Origin: Lyophyllum atratum
Taxonomy: Eukaryota > Basidiomycota > Agaricomycetes > Agaricales > Lyophyllaceae
Reading direction: 5' to 3'
Assembly: GCA_014905825.1 (NCBI GenBank)
Contig: JACGCN010000027.1
Coordinates: 1 to 64,000 of the forward strand
Length of the DNA stretch: 64,000 bases
Of the stretch, positions 52,013-63,209 are shown piece after piece. The notes beneath the pieces were generated by a model. It was not told where the DNA came from, ran no database searches, and was given only the letters and a program-made list of their open reading frames with translations. The position numbers were made by a program, and so were the translations under genes. Position 1 is the first letter of the stretch; each line of letters starts with the position of its first letter.

Positions 52013-53309
52013 ATGGCGGGGCGATTGAATATCTCGTATGACTGGGTTGCACCCGAGGATATTGCTGCAGCTCTGAGAATTGAGCAGCAAGGTCATTTCT
52101 CCGTCTGATTATCGCTGCTGTATCGCTGACAAGTATAAAGGTTACCCAATCGATGAGGCTGCGAGCCTGGAAGCATTTCAGTTTGTGCTTTGGCATCTCT
52201 GACAAGGAGCACGAATTAATGGAGGGCAGATATCGTCGGTCAAATGCCGGAAACCTCTTCTTAGGCGCGTACCTCGGGGACAGCCTTGAGCTCGCGGGAT
52301 ATATTTGTTCGACGCTGTCGCCCACCGAATCTTTGACGCATGAGTCTATGTCGACGCATGTCCCTTCTTCGACGTCAGTGTGTATCCATTCCGTGTGCGT
52401 TTCCCCGTCACATAGGAGAAAGAAGATAGGGTTGAACCTGCTCAAAGAGTACATAACACGGATAGAGGCAGCGCGCAAGGATGGATCCCCCTACGAGCGC
52501 ATCTTGCTCATCACACACGGACCCCTGCGACATTTCTATGAACAAGCTGGCTTCGAATGGTTAGGAAAGAGCAGCGTGGTCCACGGCTCCCAGCCCTGGT
52601 ACGAAATGCGGAGAATCTTAGGGTCCGCCGCTACTTCGTCCGCGGTGACGTCGACTCCACAATCCCTAGACGAAGCAAATTCAGAAGCCCAGCCAATTCC
52701 CGCCGGCGTCTGGGAGGCTCTCCAACGACCTTCATCAGGCCGACCCACAGGACGCGCCCATTCCTCCTTCTCCGGCGGCATCCTGGAACTAGTGGAACCC
52801 CACTCTGAGAAGCCAGGCGTCTCCGTTAACAGATATGACCTCCTGTGTCCCAGGAATGGCTGCGGGAGCATCATACTGAAGCGCGGTGTCGGGGAGTGGG
52901 TCGAGCGCGCAAGTGTCCAGGTATGGCGTCTCGTTCTCTTGCCAAGTCCCATGAAGGACGTTATGTGTATTCACTCACGGGACCCATGAAAGATGGAGCC
53001 TGAAGGCCTTCCAACCCAAACGATTTTGCCGCCACTCCCGCCGCCACCGGAGACCTGCCAGTGGTGGTTGATCACCCCCTCGCCTATGGAATTCGAAAAT
53101 ATCGGATTTTCGCGCCCGATACACCAGAGCTCCACGGGTAAGTACCATCTTACACATCGTTTTCTTCTGGATTGTCTGACGTATGGGTACTAGGTCCGAA
53201 GCTGAAGCTCTTGGCGTGCGCCGAATGCGATCTTGGACCTTTGGGTTGGAGTGAGGAGGGTGGGCGGGAATTCTGGCTGGCATGTGCGCGGGTCGGCTAC
53301 CGAGCGTGA
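52013..53309 (+). CDS. AANAT-like GNAT acetyltransferase fused to an Mss4-like domain
   Basis: A two-domain protein of 359 residues in five exons: 52013-52091, 52141-52184, 52225-52920, 52993-53137 and 53194-53309. Residues 1-200 are a GNAT acetyltransferase like arylalkylamine N-acetyltransferases: IAAALRIEQQGYPIDEAASL, LAGYICSTLSPTESLTHESM, SVCIHSVCVSPSHRRKKIGL (acetyl-CoA loop), and FYEQAGFEWLGKSSVVHGSQ. The C-terminal 140 residues resemble Mss4/Dss4: NRYDLLCPRNGCGSIILKRG, CQWWLITPSPMEFENIGFSR and LACAECDLGPLGW. The first zinc pair is spaced CxxxxC instead of CxxC. The start at 52013 gives the cleanest N-terminus. A 40-nt intron at 52185-52224 is the shortest. The role of the fusion is unknown. 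It is divergent from WASP, with 153 bases between the starts. Confidence 0.82.
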
Positions 53310-54446
53310 ACCTGGCCGGGAATGATGTTTTACTTCCCCTTGTGCGTATATCAGAATGTATGTTACTGTATACGGAGAAGTTTGCCTTCGATGGCTTCTA
53401 AGACTACGCGCTTTCGCTGATGCGCAGTCGCGATCGCGAGCTGTCAGCTCAGTTTGGGTCCAATTATCATTCGTCACAATAACTTGAGCACATGTATATG
53501 CGTCCGCCCATGCGATCTACTCGTATAGGGTAGCTTGATTCTATCACACACACCTGTCTATGTTCTATCCTGTAGAAGGCGTATACAGAAAGTATAAACC
53601 CACACCCGATATCGACAAATGCAGATCTCGTCTTCGTTCACGTTTATCTCGATGTTACCAAGATGTCCAGGCTGAATCATATCGAACATACAGTCAGAAC
53701 ACGATGTATGTACGTACTTGCGACATTCTGCCCATTTTTGCCTGCGACGATCTCGGGCGTTTCGGATACCCTGGACGAGCGAGGCGGCCGCGGGCAGTAC
53801 TATCTGGCGTATATATTCGTACATCAACACTTCCGTAGCTTCTCCAATGATGGCTGAATAAGTCTGGATATTGAATCCTGACTTTCGTCCCACCTAAATC
53901 GCTCCCACCCCCACGGGCGGCAGTGCCGCCGTCGGACAGCCCTACGCGTGGTCGCGCATCTGACTTTGTGGGCGCGAACACCAAACGGATTAACAAGTAC
54001 TTACATACAACACTTCTGATTTTTCCGGTGGAGCCATCCTCAGAGCGTGCGATTCAGATTGCCCCAGTGTCTGGGGCTTGACAAGCTGCCAACTGGTTGA
54101 CTGACACTCTACAAAGATGGCAGTATGTAGACACGCAATCGCAATCAGCGAATGGCATGAACATTCGGGCTGCCTTCTGAGATCTCAGAGTCTATCGGTT
54201 GCTTCTTCTTCTAAGTCATGCATCATTACAAGTATGTGATGATGATGATGATTGTGCGCCGCGGGTAGAATCCGGACACCCATTAAGATATATGAGCAAG
54301 ACCCTGTATCTTGAACGCTTTCGTGCTTGGTGGGTCGGTCTAGAAACTGTCCGCCGTCGCTTCTAATGATAAATTCCAACTGAATATCCCCAGCGCGTCC
54401 GCAGCGGTGACTGACATCTAGATAACCGTGGAGGATGTAGCATGCG
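53310..54446. other. Intergenic, nothing recognised
   Basis: About 1.1 kb. Short frames on both strands (up to 111 codons) have no known domain. A short (GAT)n run lies near 54238-54252. It holds the 3' UTRs of the two converging neighbours. Confidence 0.45.
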
Positions 54447-55888
54447 TTACGCGTGGCGCCTCTCAAGCCCCTTCCAGGGCTTTCTCAGCCCTTTCGCCTC
54501 GATAACATCTGCGGGCATGCAGTAAACAGGGTCCAGGTCGACCAAGCCCGGATACCCCAACAGGGAGAGTCCTGAATATAACGGTTAGAACAAGAGCCGT
54601 GTGGGGTTCGAGGACTAGCGTACCTGCGACACCAAAAAGCGTATGGAAGACATCCACCATGTCGCCTGGTCGATCTGATATCCCTCCACCTTCCGTATCC
54701 TGTGAGACTCTGGATTAGTAAAGGACCTCCTGGAAGTAGCGAGCATTGCTGTTGCGATCAATGATGTAGCCTCACCTGCGCAGAGAGAATGAACCCGGTC
54801 AACCTGTCCGCGTCTATCCATGGTATTTTATCGAGAATCGCCATCGCAGAGAGGACCCAGAAGCTATAGCATACCTGATAGGGAATTATGAGACTGTGAT
54901 CGATTGGAATAGGAGGCAACGCGTACATCTTCCAACTTCTCTGGCCGCCCATTCAATCCTCCATTCGGGAGCTGACGTTCACAAAGCCACCAACCCAATG
55001 TCTGTATGTCAACCTCATCGAGTCTGTCGAGAATGGCGAGCGCGGCTACACACACGAACACTAGGAGCACACAGAGCCGTATTAGATTGACACAAGAGAT
55101 CGAGCGTCGCGATCAACTTGCCTTGACCCGCATGACTTTCTGCTCCTATAGAGCTTCCAAATCCCCCGTCGAAGTTCCGACACCTCACGATATAGTTGAC
55201 CGTCTTCTCCTTAGGCTCCCCATCCAGCAGGTCCAACTTCCCTAGAAGCGAGAGCGCGCTTACTGCGCAATAGGTGAACCGCGTGTCGGTTTCGCCAAAC
55301 GAATCGCCAGCAAAGACGCCCGACGGCTGGTGCAGGGCCAGAATAACTGCGAACCGGGGAATCAGCCTATGGTGGGTATGATGACGACGGAGAGGGTTAG
55401 GGTACATTGGACAACACGAGCTATGTTCATGCGGTCAAGTGCATCATGCATAACCAGGATCTGGATGGCGCTGAGTGTCGAGAGCATGTGCGCGTCATGG
55501 TCGGGGTGCGCGCCGAATGCACCTATGGTATAATGTTAGTATCTCGTTGACCTGCGTTGGAAAGTGGGGGGACAAAGGCAAGATGGGTGAAGAGATCAAA
55601 TGCGCAAACCTGCCTCGTCGTCCCAGCAGCTCATAACGAAGTCGATCGTCTCATCGCGGTCAAGGGTTTCTTTGTGCCCCATTATCCATAGTGCTGTGAG
55701 ACCCCAGTATACGGCGTTCAGCCGTAAGTGTGCTGTCAAGTGGTATGCGAGATCATCCTTATTCTGTTAAAGGGTTTGTATCGCGACTTCGAGTTAAGCT
55801 TTGAACGACATACTTCTCCGAGTGATTTTATGTACTGAACATGAAGAGGGATCGCGAGGGGTAGCTCAGAGGAAGAGGGTGAGGACAT
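54447..55888 (-). CDS. Rab geranylgeranyltransferase, beta subunit
   Basis: The catalytic beta subunit of type II geranylgeranyltransferase (yeast Bet2), which puts geranylgeranyl groups on Rab GTPases. The start is ATG 55886-55888 ([20 protein letters not shown]). Repeated prenyltransferase helices follow: [60 protein letters not shown], and [18 protein letters not shown]. The zinc site is visible: Asp and Cys in [16 protein letters not shown], and His in [16 protein letters not shown]. The stop is TAA 54447-54449, ending LERRHA. About six short introns split the repeats. All zinc ligands are present, so the enzyme should be active. Confidence 0.92.
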
Positions 55889-56256
55889 AGTGGTTGTGAT
55901 CGAGCTCTAAAGTCTAGGAGCAAGTTGAAGACCACTTGAAGACTGGTCCTCCTGTCACTGAGTCCTCAACATATACAGTCACATGACAAGCATTTATCTT
56001 CAGTCAAAAGGTTGAAGTTGAAGTTGAACCCGAACCCTTCATCTCTGAGTCTCTAGATGCTGAAACCTACCGAGGCAGTGCGAGATGTGTATGACTGTGT
56101 TTATGCATTATGGATAGGAGGTATGCTACATGATGTGGTGCGGTAGACCGAGGTTTCCAAATTGCGGAGGACGGTATGGTATAACGATAGTACTAAGTAA
56201 GATATATGGATACAGTGGGGAGAAGCTCCGAAAAGGGACGTGGGTGTGGCTAGAAG
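55889..56256. other. Intergenic, promoter of the prenyltransferase gene
   Basis: A short imperfect tandem of TTGAAG words (TTGAAGTTGAAGTTGAA) lies near 56010-56027. No gene seen. Confidence 0.45.
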
Positions 56257-57073
56257 CTAGTTCATGACCCACAGCCTTACCGCCGGGGCCCCACCGACAT
56301 CTGGATGGAGCAAGACAGCCGAAAGCCAAGCTTGGAGCCGGCGACGGCGACGGTCCAGGAAGGCAGGTCGGTAACGGGAGAGAGGTGTCTTCGGAGGAAG
56401 AACTGGGATAAAATGTCGTTGATGGGCCTGCGAGAAAGTACTGATGAAAAAAGGGAGAGACTTTCACTGTTTGCGACACGAACCGGCAGTGTATGTCGCA
56501 ATGCAGACTCTAGTACAGCAAAGTCACGGTAGCGCTTATGGGCATGTATGACAGTTCCCTATGCGAAGTCCCCCATTAAACATGAATGAGCTGCTGTCAA
56601 CTCTCGAAGCTTACCTCTTTGGTTTGGATGGTGCAATCGTACACTACACCCAGAGAAAACTTGATGTCAGCATTGGACTTCTATACAAGGGATAAGTACG
56701 CACCAATATAAGCTCCTTCTGGCTTGTCACCGACGTTCGTCCAACCACCAATGCTGACATCCCGGGCAAAGGCTAGGGCCTCACCAGTTTTGTCGTCCAT
56801 CCAGATGTCCTTAGAGAAGATAGATGGTGGACCCTGAAACGACTTTGGCATACTTGACATTGGCCGTGACTCGTGTTCATTGTCCTAAAATTCACAAAAA
56901 TCAGGGGATGAGAAGATACCTGAATTCCAAGGGGGACCAACGTATGCGAGTTCGTCGTAAAGCCTAGATTCCTCTTCAATGTCGATCTTGTCCGGTATTA
57001 TCTCGAGGAGATTCTTCGAGTTGGCAAAGGGATGTTCAGGGATTGAGGAGGAGGATGCTCGAGGGCTGGCCAT
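56257..57073 (-). CDS. YPT35-like PX-domain protein
   Basis: A small phosphoinositide-binding protein similar to fungal Ypt35, which sits on endosomes and vacuoles. The start is ATG 57071-57073 (MASPRASSSSIPEHPFANSK). After an acidic linker come FARDVSIGGWTNVGDKPEGA, YIVYDCTI, and, in the last exon, IPVLPPKTPLSRYRPAFLD followed by RRRRRLQAWLSAVLLHP and VRLWVMN. The stop is TAG 56257-56259. The PPK...RYRP...RR.R.L block is the lipid-binding half of the PX domain. The first splice is uncertain: the frame only continues with a weak GTTGGT donor. Two intermediate exons near 56470-56640 are small. Confidence 0.78.
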
Positions 57074-57520
57074 TGTCAGTAAATGGCAGGGAGTTCATGC
57101 ATCCCCGGGATGAACACACCACATTCATTTTCCGAGTGATCGGCATGGAAATTGAGAGGCTTCCGATTCAAATGATGATAAACAATCCTCATCATCGCTC
57201 TCATTTGTCCGCGACCACTCAACGACCACTTTAACACCAACCGCACCTGTCTCTTGAACCATTAATGGCGTGGAATACACCTGAAGAACCTTTCTACCGT
57301 CAACAATGTACTATGTGACCTTGAAAGTCTAAACGAGTCTGCATCATGCAGAACACCCATTCATGACAGATGAATTGAATAGCTTGTATTCTGTGACCAT
57401 CGCCGCATCGAACATTGCCGTCCGACCGGTGAATTATCAACGCCAAAGCCGCCTGATCCTCAAATGCCTCCGTGAAACTCAAGTGCTCCCATTCACTTCT
57501 CCGCGGATGAAAATAGAACA
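57074..57520. other. Intergenic
   Basis: Promoter side of the PX gene and 3' UTR of the oxoprolinase-type gene. No further signal. Confidence 0.5.
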
Positions 57521-59870
57521 TCAAAAACCAGCCTGAGCAGCAGCCCGCTCCGCAATGGAGCCACGGGGTTCCCAAGCCTTGACATGGTCAGCGACGCCCT
57601 TCCTCTCATGCCTTGCATCCTCGTCCACGCCCCAGGCACCCCCACCAGGCGTCTCGATGACCAATTTATCTCCCTTTCCCATCCACACCGTCGCTTTCCC
57701 ACCGATGTTAATTTCACGCGTGGTGTTGCTGCCTTGATCGTCACCAAGATCTCCGTCGTCCTTACGCAGCTGCTTCACCCAGGTGTTGCGTCCCAGGGCA
57801 CCCGGGCCACCGCCTTCCATCCCATATGGCTGTCGCGTGCGTCGCTGGAATGTGGCCCAATGGTCAGCGGTGGGAAACTCGGAAACGTGGGTGTCCCGGA
57901 AATCGCGTGGGAGGGGGGAGGAAGGATTTAGCGTACCTCGGAGAGAATAGACACCTGCATGGGCTCCAGAAACTCGATGTCACGGATGACGCCTTCGCCG
58001 CCGTGCCATTTTCCCAACCCAGCTGAACCGTGGCGCAGGCCGAACTGGTGGAGCATGACGGGGTATCGGCGCTCCAGGATTTCAACATCGCCGATGCGGG
58101 TATTTGTGATGTGAGTGTGTACGCCGTCAGTGCCGTGCCAAGTGGGTCCTGCACCTGAGCCTCCTGCGATTGTCTGTGGGGCAAAATAGTTTAGGACGAA
58201 AAAACCAGGATGGCCAAGGAGAGGGAGGATATACCTCGTAGTAGCCCCACCCGGCAATACTCTTTCCATCCTTGTCTTTCCCACCTGTCCCAAATGTCAA
58301 ATTACTGTTGTACGCGAATTAGCAGACGGAAACATCAATTGGAAGGGGATCCTTGCTTTGTGCACCCTTGGCTAGCAGCGGCGGCGTGGAAAGCCTTGAG
58401 GACAACATCTACGATTCGCTGCGACGTCAGCACATTCCCGCCACACACGGCTGCAGTGCGCGATGGTGACAGCAGAGATTTAGGTGGGATCTTGACTAAA
58501 GGCCATAGTAAATGATATGCCGTAAAGGATGGCCATGAGTCTTGGCTTACTTTCTAAGGGAACGAGACACCCAGCGTTTAGCGGTATGTCAAGATCAAGC
58601 ATTGCCCGCATGCAATAGATAACCGCTGAGTGGACGACCGAAATTGGCGAGTTCAGATTTCCGCGGACTTCGCAGCCTGTACCAGCGAAGTCAAAGACTG
58701 CTGACCCATCTTTCTCGTTTATTTCGACTTTCAGACTGATCTATCAAAGGGGAGCAATTGGTACAGTGGACGGGCCGCGGGAGAAGTTCAACACATACGG
58801 GAGATCCGTCATCCAGATAATCGACTGCGCTGAGGATATTGGAGCCGGCGCGCTTGACCACGTCGCGGAGGAGGTTTCGGACTGACATTTCGGCGTTGGA
58901 ACGAATATGGTACATGTACTCTTGTACTGTTTGGAGACCGTAATCCTCGACGACTGGATTATTATCACGGTTAATCTCACCCAACTAAAAAACTGGCTAA
59001 ATGGCGTACATACTTGCATGAATGAGCTGGATTCCCTTGTGATTCGCCGCGACTTGCTGGAGGAAGAAGCAGGTGCGCTCAAGTAGGGTTCAGTACTGTC
59101 GGTGGGAACATACCGCTTTCAGATCGCTCTCGACGTCGCGGATGTTCCTGCAACCTGAACTGCCTGGATATTGACTTGGTTTCTCCACCATGTATTCCAC
59201 AAGGCCTTTCCGGTCGAAGACACCCCCATCGACAATCTTGAAGCTCTCAATTTCAGCACCTTCTTCGAAAATATTGACGGATGTTGGGGGCATGGAACCA
59301 GGCAAGATACCACCGATATCTGCATGGTGGCCGCGCGATGCGGTGAAAAATATGATCTCCTTAGAGTTAGAGTCGAATACTGGTGTGATTATCGTGATAT
59401 CCGGAAGATGCCTGCGCTTTCCCAGTCATGGTCAGTGCTTGGATCTCATGAAAGAAACATCGAACGCACGAGCCTCCAGCATGGGGTGAATTCGTCATTA
59501 ACACATCGCCCTCCTTCAAACTCTTTCCATGCAGTTTCATTTGATACTTTACAGCGCTTTTTAGTTGAATTTCATTCAACCAGTCAGTGGGTGTGAGTCC
59601 GAAGGTGCAAAATGAGACTTACAAGCTCATCGACCCCAGATGAATCGGGATGAAGGGAGCGTTGGCTACCAAGTCCCCATCGGGAGCGAACAAGGCGCAT
59701 GAGAAGTCAAGGCGCTCCTTTATGTTCGTGCTGATCGAGGTCTGCTGCAAGGAGCGTCCCATCGCCTCGGCGACGCTCATGAAGCGATTCGCGAACAGAG
59801 TGAGCAGGATCGGATCGGGGCCATTGCTGGGAGTTTTCAAAGGCGTAGAGGGGGTAGTGGCGCTGGGCAT
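57521..59870 (-). CDS. HyuB-type (5-oxoprolinase C-terminal) protein without a HyuA half
   Basis: Matches the second half of ATP-dependent 5-oxoprolinase, the enzyme that opens 5-oxoproline to glutamate. The likely start is ATG 59868-59870 ([20 protein letters not shown]). HyuB blocks follow: [134 protein letters not shown] and [19 protein letters not shown], ending AAQAGF. Fungal 5-oxoprolinases are about 1300 residues with an N-terminal HyuA ATPase half. Here a different gene on the other strand starts 420 bases upstream, leaving no room for HyuA. It is either a truncated relic with a new start or a stand-alone HyuB subunit. No frame break is needed within it. Confidence 0.8.
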
Positions 59871-60291
59871 AGTAATATAGCAGCTAGATGGCTCCTTTCT
59901 TGACGCGATATTTCTCCAAAGTGAAGCTGTAATCGTGAGACTGGTGTACTTATGCACGACAGATCAAGTTCCGTTCGTATTCCGGCGTTGGTTTGAGCTG
60001 GGTGTCCAGATTCTGGCTTCCTGAGAGCTTTCCTAACTTTCTTGGAACCCAATACTCTCGTATATTTCGCACAGCTGGGCTGGAGGATATGCACAGCCAG
60101 CAGTTGAAGTCAAGGCTGGAGATGGAGGTCCGGAGCAAAGTATTGCTAAGCGAGGTCCCGGGCCGGGAGCCGGGAACATCGTTGGTCGGACTCTTGGCAA
60201 ACTTGAGTCAACAAGTCGCGTTCTCCTACCACCTTCACAGTCGACACAAAGGATCTTCCGTAGCATACCGTGGTAGCTATAACGATTAAGC
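59871..60291. other. Divergent promoter region, HyuB and UBR7-like genes
   Basis: 421 bases between two divergent start codons. I looked for the missing HyuA end on the minus strand and found only short frames without its motifs. Confidence 0.5.
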
Positions 60292-61971
60292 ATGGCCGAA
60301 ACACTCATGGACTATCTGGCTTCCCAGGAGCAGCTGCTTCAGGAAGCTGCCCTGGCACTACCCCACGAATTTTCAAAATGCACTTACCCACTGGGATACA
60401 TCAGGTGTGTAGTCTGCTAATAACCCAAACCTTATCGCTTACAATGATTCTACGGAAGGCAAGCCGTATATTTGTGCCTTGCTTGTCCAGAAGCGCGGGG
60501 TCTCTGCTCAGCATGCTCAGTCGCGTGTCACACAGACCATGATCAGATCGAACTGTACGTGTATCGTCTTTAACCGATTCCCGAGTCTTTTCCGAACGAC
60601 TTTACCCTTAGATTTCCAAAGCGAAACTTTCGCTGTGACTGCCCAACTACCTCCATTGCTCATGCTTGCACCCTGCACAAGAGCCTGGAAGAAGAGAATG
60701 CTTCTAACGTCTACGGCCAGAACTTCAGGTCACAATTTTGTCGGTGCGGGCGGCCCTATGATGCGAAGACCGAAAGGGAGACAATGTTACAATGTCTAGC
60801 ATGCGAAGTCCGTTCTGGTCAATTCTAAGCATTCGCCCACTGATCCAATCGTGTCCCCAGGATTGGTTCCACGAGTCATGTTGCAATCTCCGGGAACGGC
60901 CACCTTCAAGAGAGGCTTCTCTCGAACCACATCCGGAAGAAGCGGCCCTAGCCGAAGAAGGAGCTGACGACATTGCCTTATCAGAGGGATCTACAGGCCT
61001 CCCACCAGGCCTCATCCCTGGCTCTGAATACGAATCCTTTATTTGCGGATCCTGCGTGTCTAAGAATACAACGCTGATGCGATGGGCGGGTACTCCTGGT
61101 ATAAGTATGGTCGTCCGAGATGCCCCTACCGAGCCTTGGAGGTGTCTAGTTGACCCTTCGCCAATGACGGAGGATCGCAGCGAACATGTTGATATCGAGA
61201 ATACAGATTACGACGAAAAAACATTCGCTGGTAACAAGCGTCCGCTCTCGCCTTCGGCCACGGATGTTCCGGAAGCAAAGCGGCTTCGGCCAACATCTCC
61301 AACCCCTGTACCGCGACCTGCTGTGCCAATGTGCCTCGCTCCCCCTCCAAATTCCACCGCACACAAGATCTTTGCACGGCGTGATGCTCCTGAAGAATTA
61401 TCTCTCGGTACAGGCGATCTATTCTTATCAGAAGACTTCCGAGATCGGTGGTGCCGCTGTGCTTCTGTGGGTTAACCTGCTTCCCTCCTTCTTTGAACGT
61501 GAAAATCTCATATTGCACCCACTCGTCAGTGTCTACCGCCCCTCGAAGCGAACAGATACTTACTCGAAGAAGAGGAGACCTATGAACCTCCTGAAGACCC
61601 TGACTCAGGTGTGTACAAGGATTCATTTCACTTATCCTTGGCCTCCGATCTCCCCGCAATCGTCTTGTTCTGGTCAGTTTAACGGAACTGATTGTCGTTT
61701 AGGTCTTTCTCTGGAAGAACTCGGTATGCGTGCTCTGGAGCGGCTTCCACGTGACAGAGCGATTGACGGAATTCATGCGTTCAACGGGATGAGGTATGAC
61801 CGCTGTAGTGAGCGTATTGGAGCGGCTACTTACTCATCTTTCTTTGTCAGGGATGACCTCGTCAAGTATCTCCGGCCCTTCGCACAGGAAGGCAAGGTGG
61901 TCAATGAGACCGATGTCAGGGAGTTCTTCGCGTCGCTGACGGAGGCTGCGAAGAAGAAAGCTCGTAGATAA
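60292..61971 (+). CDS. UBR7/Mlo2-like UBR-box and PHD-finger protein
   Basis: A probable E3 ubiquitin ligase of the UBR7 type (Mlo2 in fission yeast), acting on histones or chromatin. The start is ATG 60292 (MAETLMDYLASQEQLLQEAA). The zinc-rich UBR box runs FSKCTYPLGYIRQAVYLCLA, then C..C and ACHTDHDQIEL, then FRCDCPTTSIAHACTLHK. The PHD finger is FCRCGRPYDAKTERETMLQC, then CEDWFHESCCN, with IPGSEYESFICGSCV. A nuclear-type basic stretch (NKRPLSPSATDVPEAKRLRP) follows. The end shows RWCRCASC, across an intron LPPLEANRYLLEEEETYEPP, then GLSLEELGMRALERLPRDRA. The stop is TAA 61969-61971. Several short introns lie inside the finger region. The intron at 61468-61529 is needed to restore the conserved frame. 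Confidence 0.9.
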
Positions 61972-63209
61972 GATCCACTTTGTTTTTCATCTTGCTGTCA
62001 TATGCTTTCACTTGCTCTTTTTACCTCGGCTTGAAATGACAGACGCTGTAGTGCCGGACGGTTATATTATTCCGTTTTCCAAGCACCACTTCAAGATACC
62101 CATGGCTCGACCTGGCTCAACCCTTTAAACTGGCGAGATTCTCAGGGTTGTCGGGTCACGAATCACCGAAGAGAAGCACTGGTTCTCGCATCAATGGCGC
62201 ACAATCTAAATCTACCAACGCGATTTACGTCCTCTTTGTAGCAGGTGACTGTGTATGAACGAATTACAGATCATGTTCAAACCTTCTGTTCGTGAATTGA
62301 GTTCGCTTTGGCACTGGGCTTCGAGATTTCCCAGAATTGATGCGTTTTCACGGACATGACATCCATCAAAACTTGCCAATGTTACAGATATCCCAGCGCC
62401 AGAACAGAAACTCGGCTCGCAGCAGATAGACCATCTGGACCGGCACCACCTGTGTCTGTCCGATAACGATGGCCGATATCACTCTTCCGTGATCACCTGG
62501 AGTCTTAGTTCCACGTTCTCTGGCCCCCGCCGGGTTCGTGGCATGGGGATATTTCATTCAGTCTCGGCATCATTTCGTCATCCCTGAGAAAGCAGAACAA
62601 CTCCTTCTGCGGTGTTCTGCCAAATATGGCCATGATGTCTGGCGCGGGACGTTTAACGCGTGCTATCATGCTATCAATGCCTATCAAAGAGGTTCGCTTA
62701 TGGTCGCGTGGGCGTCGATTTTCAGGATGTTTCACGACATGACCGACTCGCCATGCTTGAGCGAAGTAGCCGCGATAGTTCTTACTAGAGAATACCCCGG
62801 CACGGCGAAACCTCTTGACAGCCAACTTCGGCGAAGCAGAATTGGCGCGGTTGGCTTGAAATATTCAAATACCGCGAACTTTCAACTTTGCCGTACCCAT
62901 GTGGGCTGGGACGTGCGGGGATATGAAGTTTCGGGCGACGGGAAGGACTTGAGTCTGATGGATTCTTTGTTACTCCCTAAAATACAACAGGTGCAGCTCC
63001 GTACTGAATTCTAATGTACATCCGTCGCTTTTGGTCATGCAATACGTTACTGATAGATATCGAAGATAGCTGGAAGGTTCGGGGGAGATGGCAGGGTATC
63101 ATGGATGCTCGGAACATGGGCCGATAATCTAGAATTTGAAATCTAACGAACATGATCAGAAGACAAGCGAAAGAGCGGGGCGGGGGGCACATGTCCTCAC
63201 CATTTCGGT
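61972..63209. other. Intergenic; one protein-like plus-strand frame
   Basis: About 1.2 kb. A plus-strand frame from 62538 to about 62860 reads protein-like (VIPEKAEQLLLRCSAKYGHD, SLMVAWASIFRMFHDMTD, TREYPGTAKPLDSQLRRSR) but has no domain I know and no clear start or end. The rest shows nothing. Confidence 0.35.

Noticed and set aside
51860..57073. Secondary-metabolite cluster around the GNAT gene
   Set aside because: Neighbours are housekeeping genes (WASP, Rab prenyltransferase, PX protein); no synthase, P450 or transporter.
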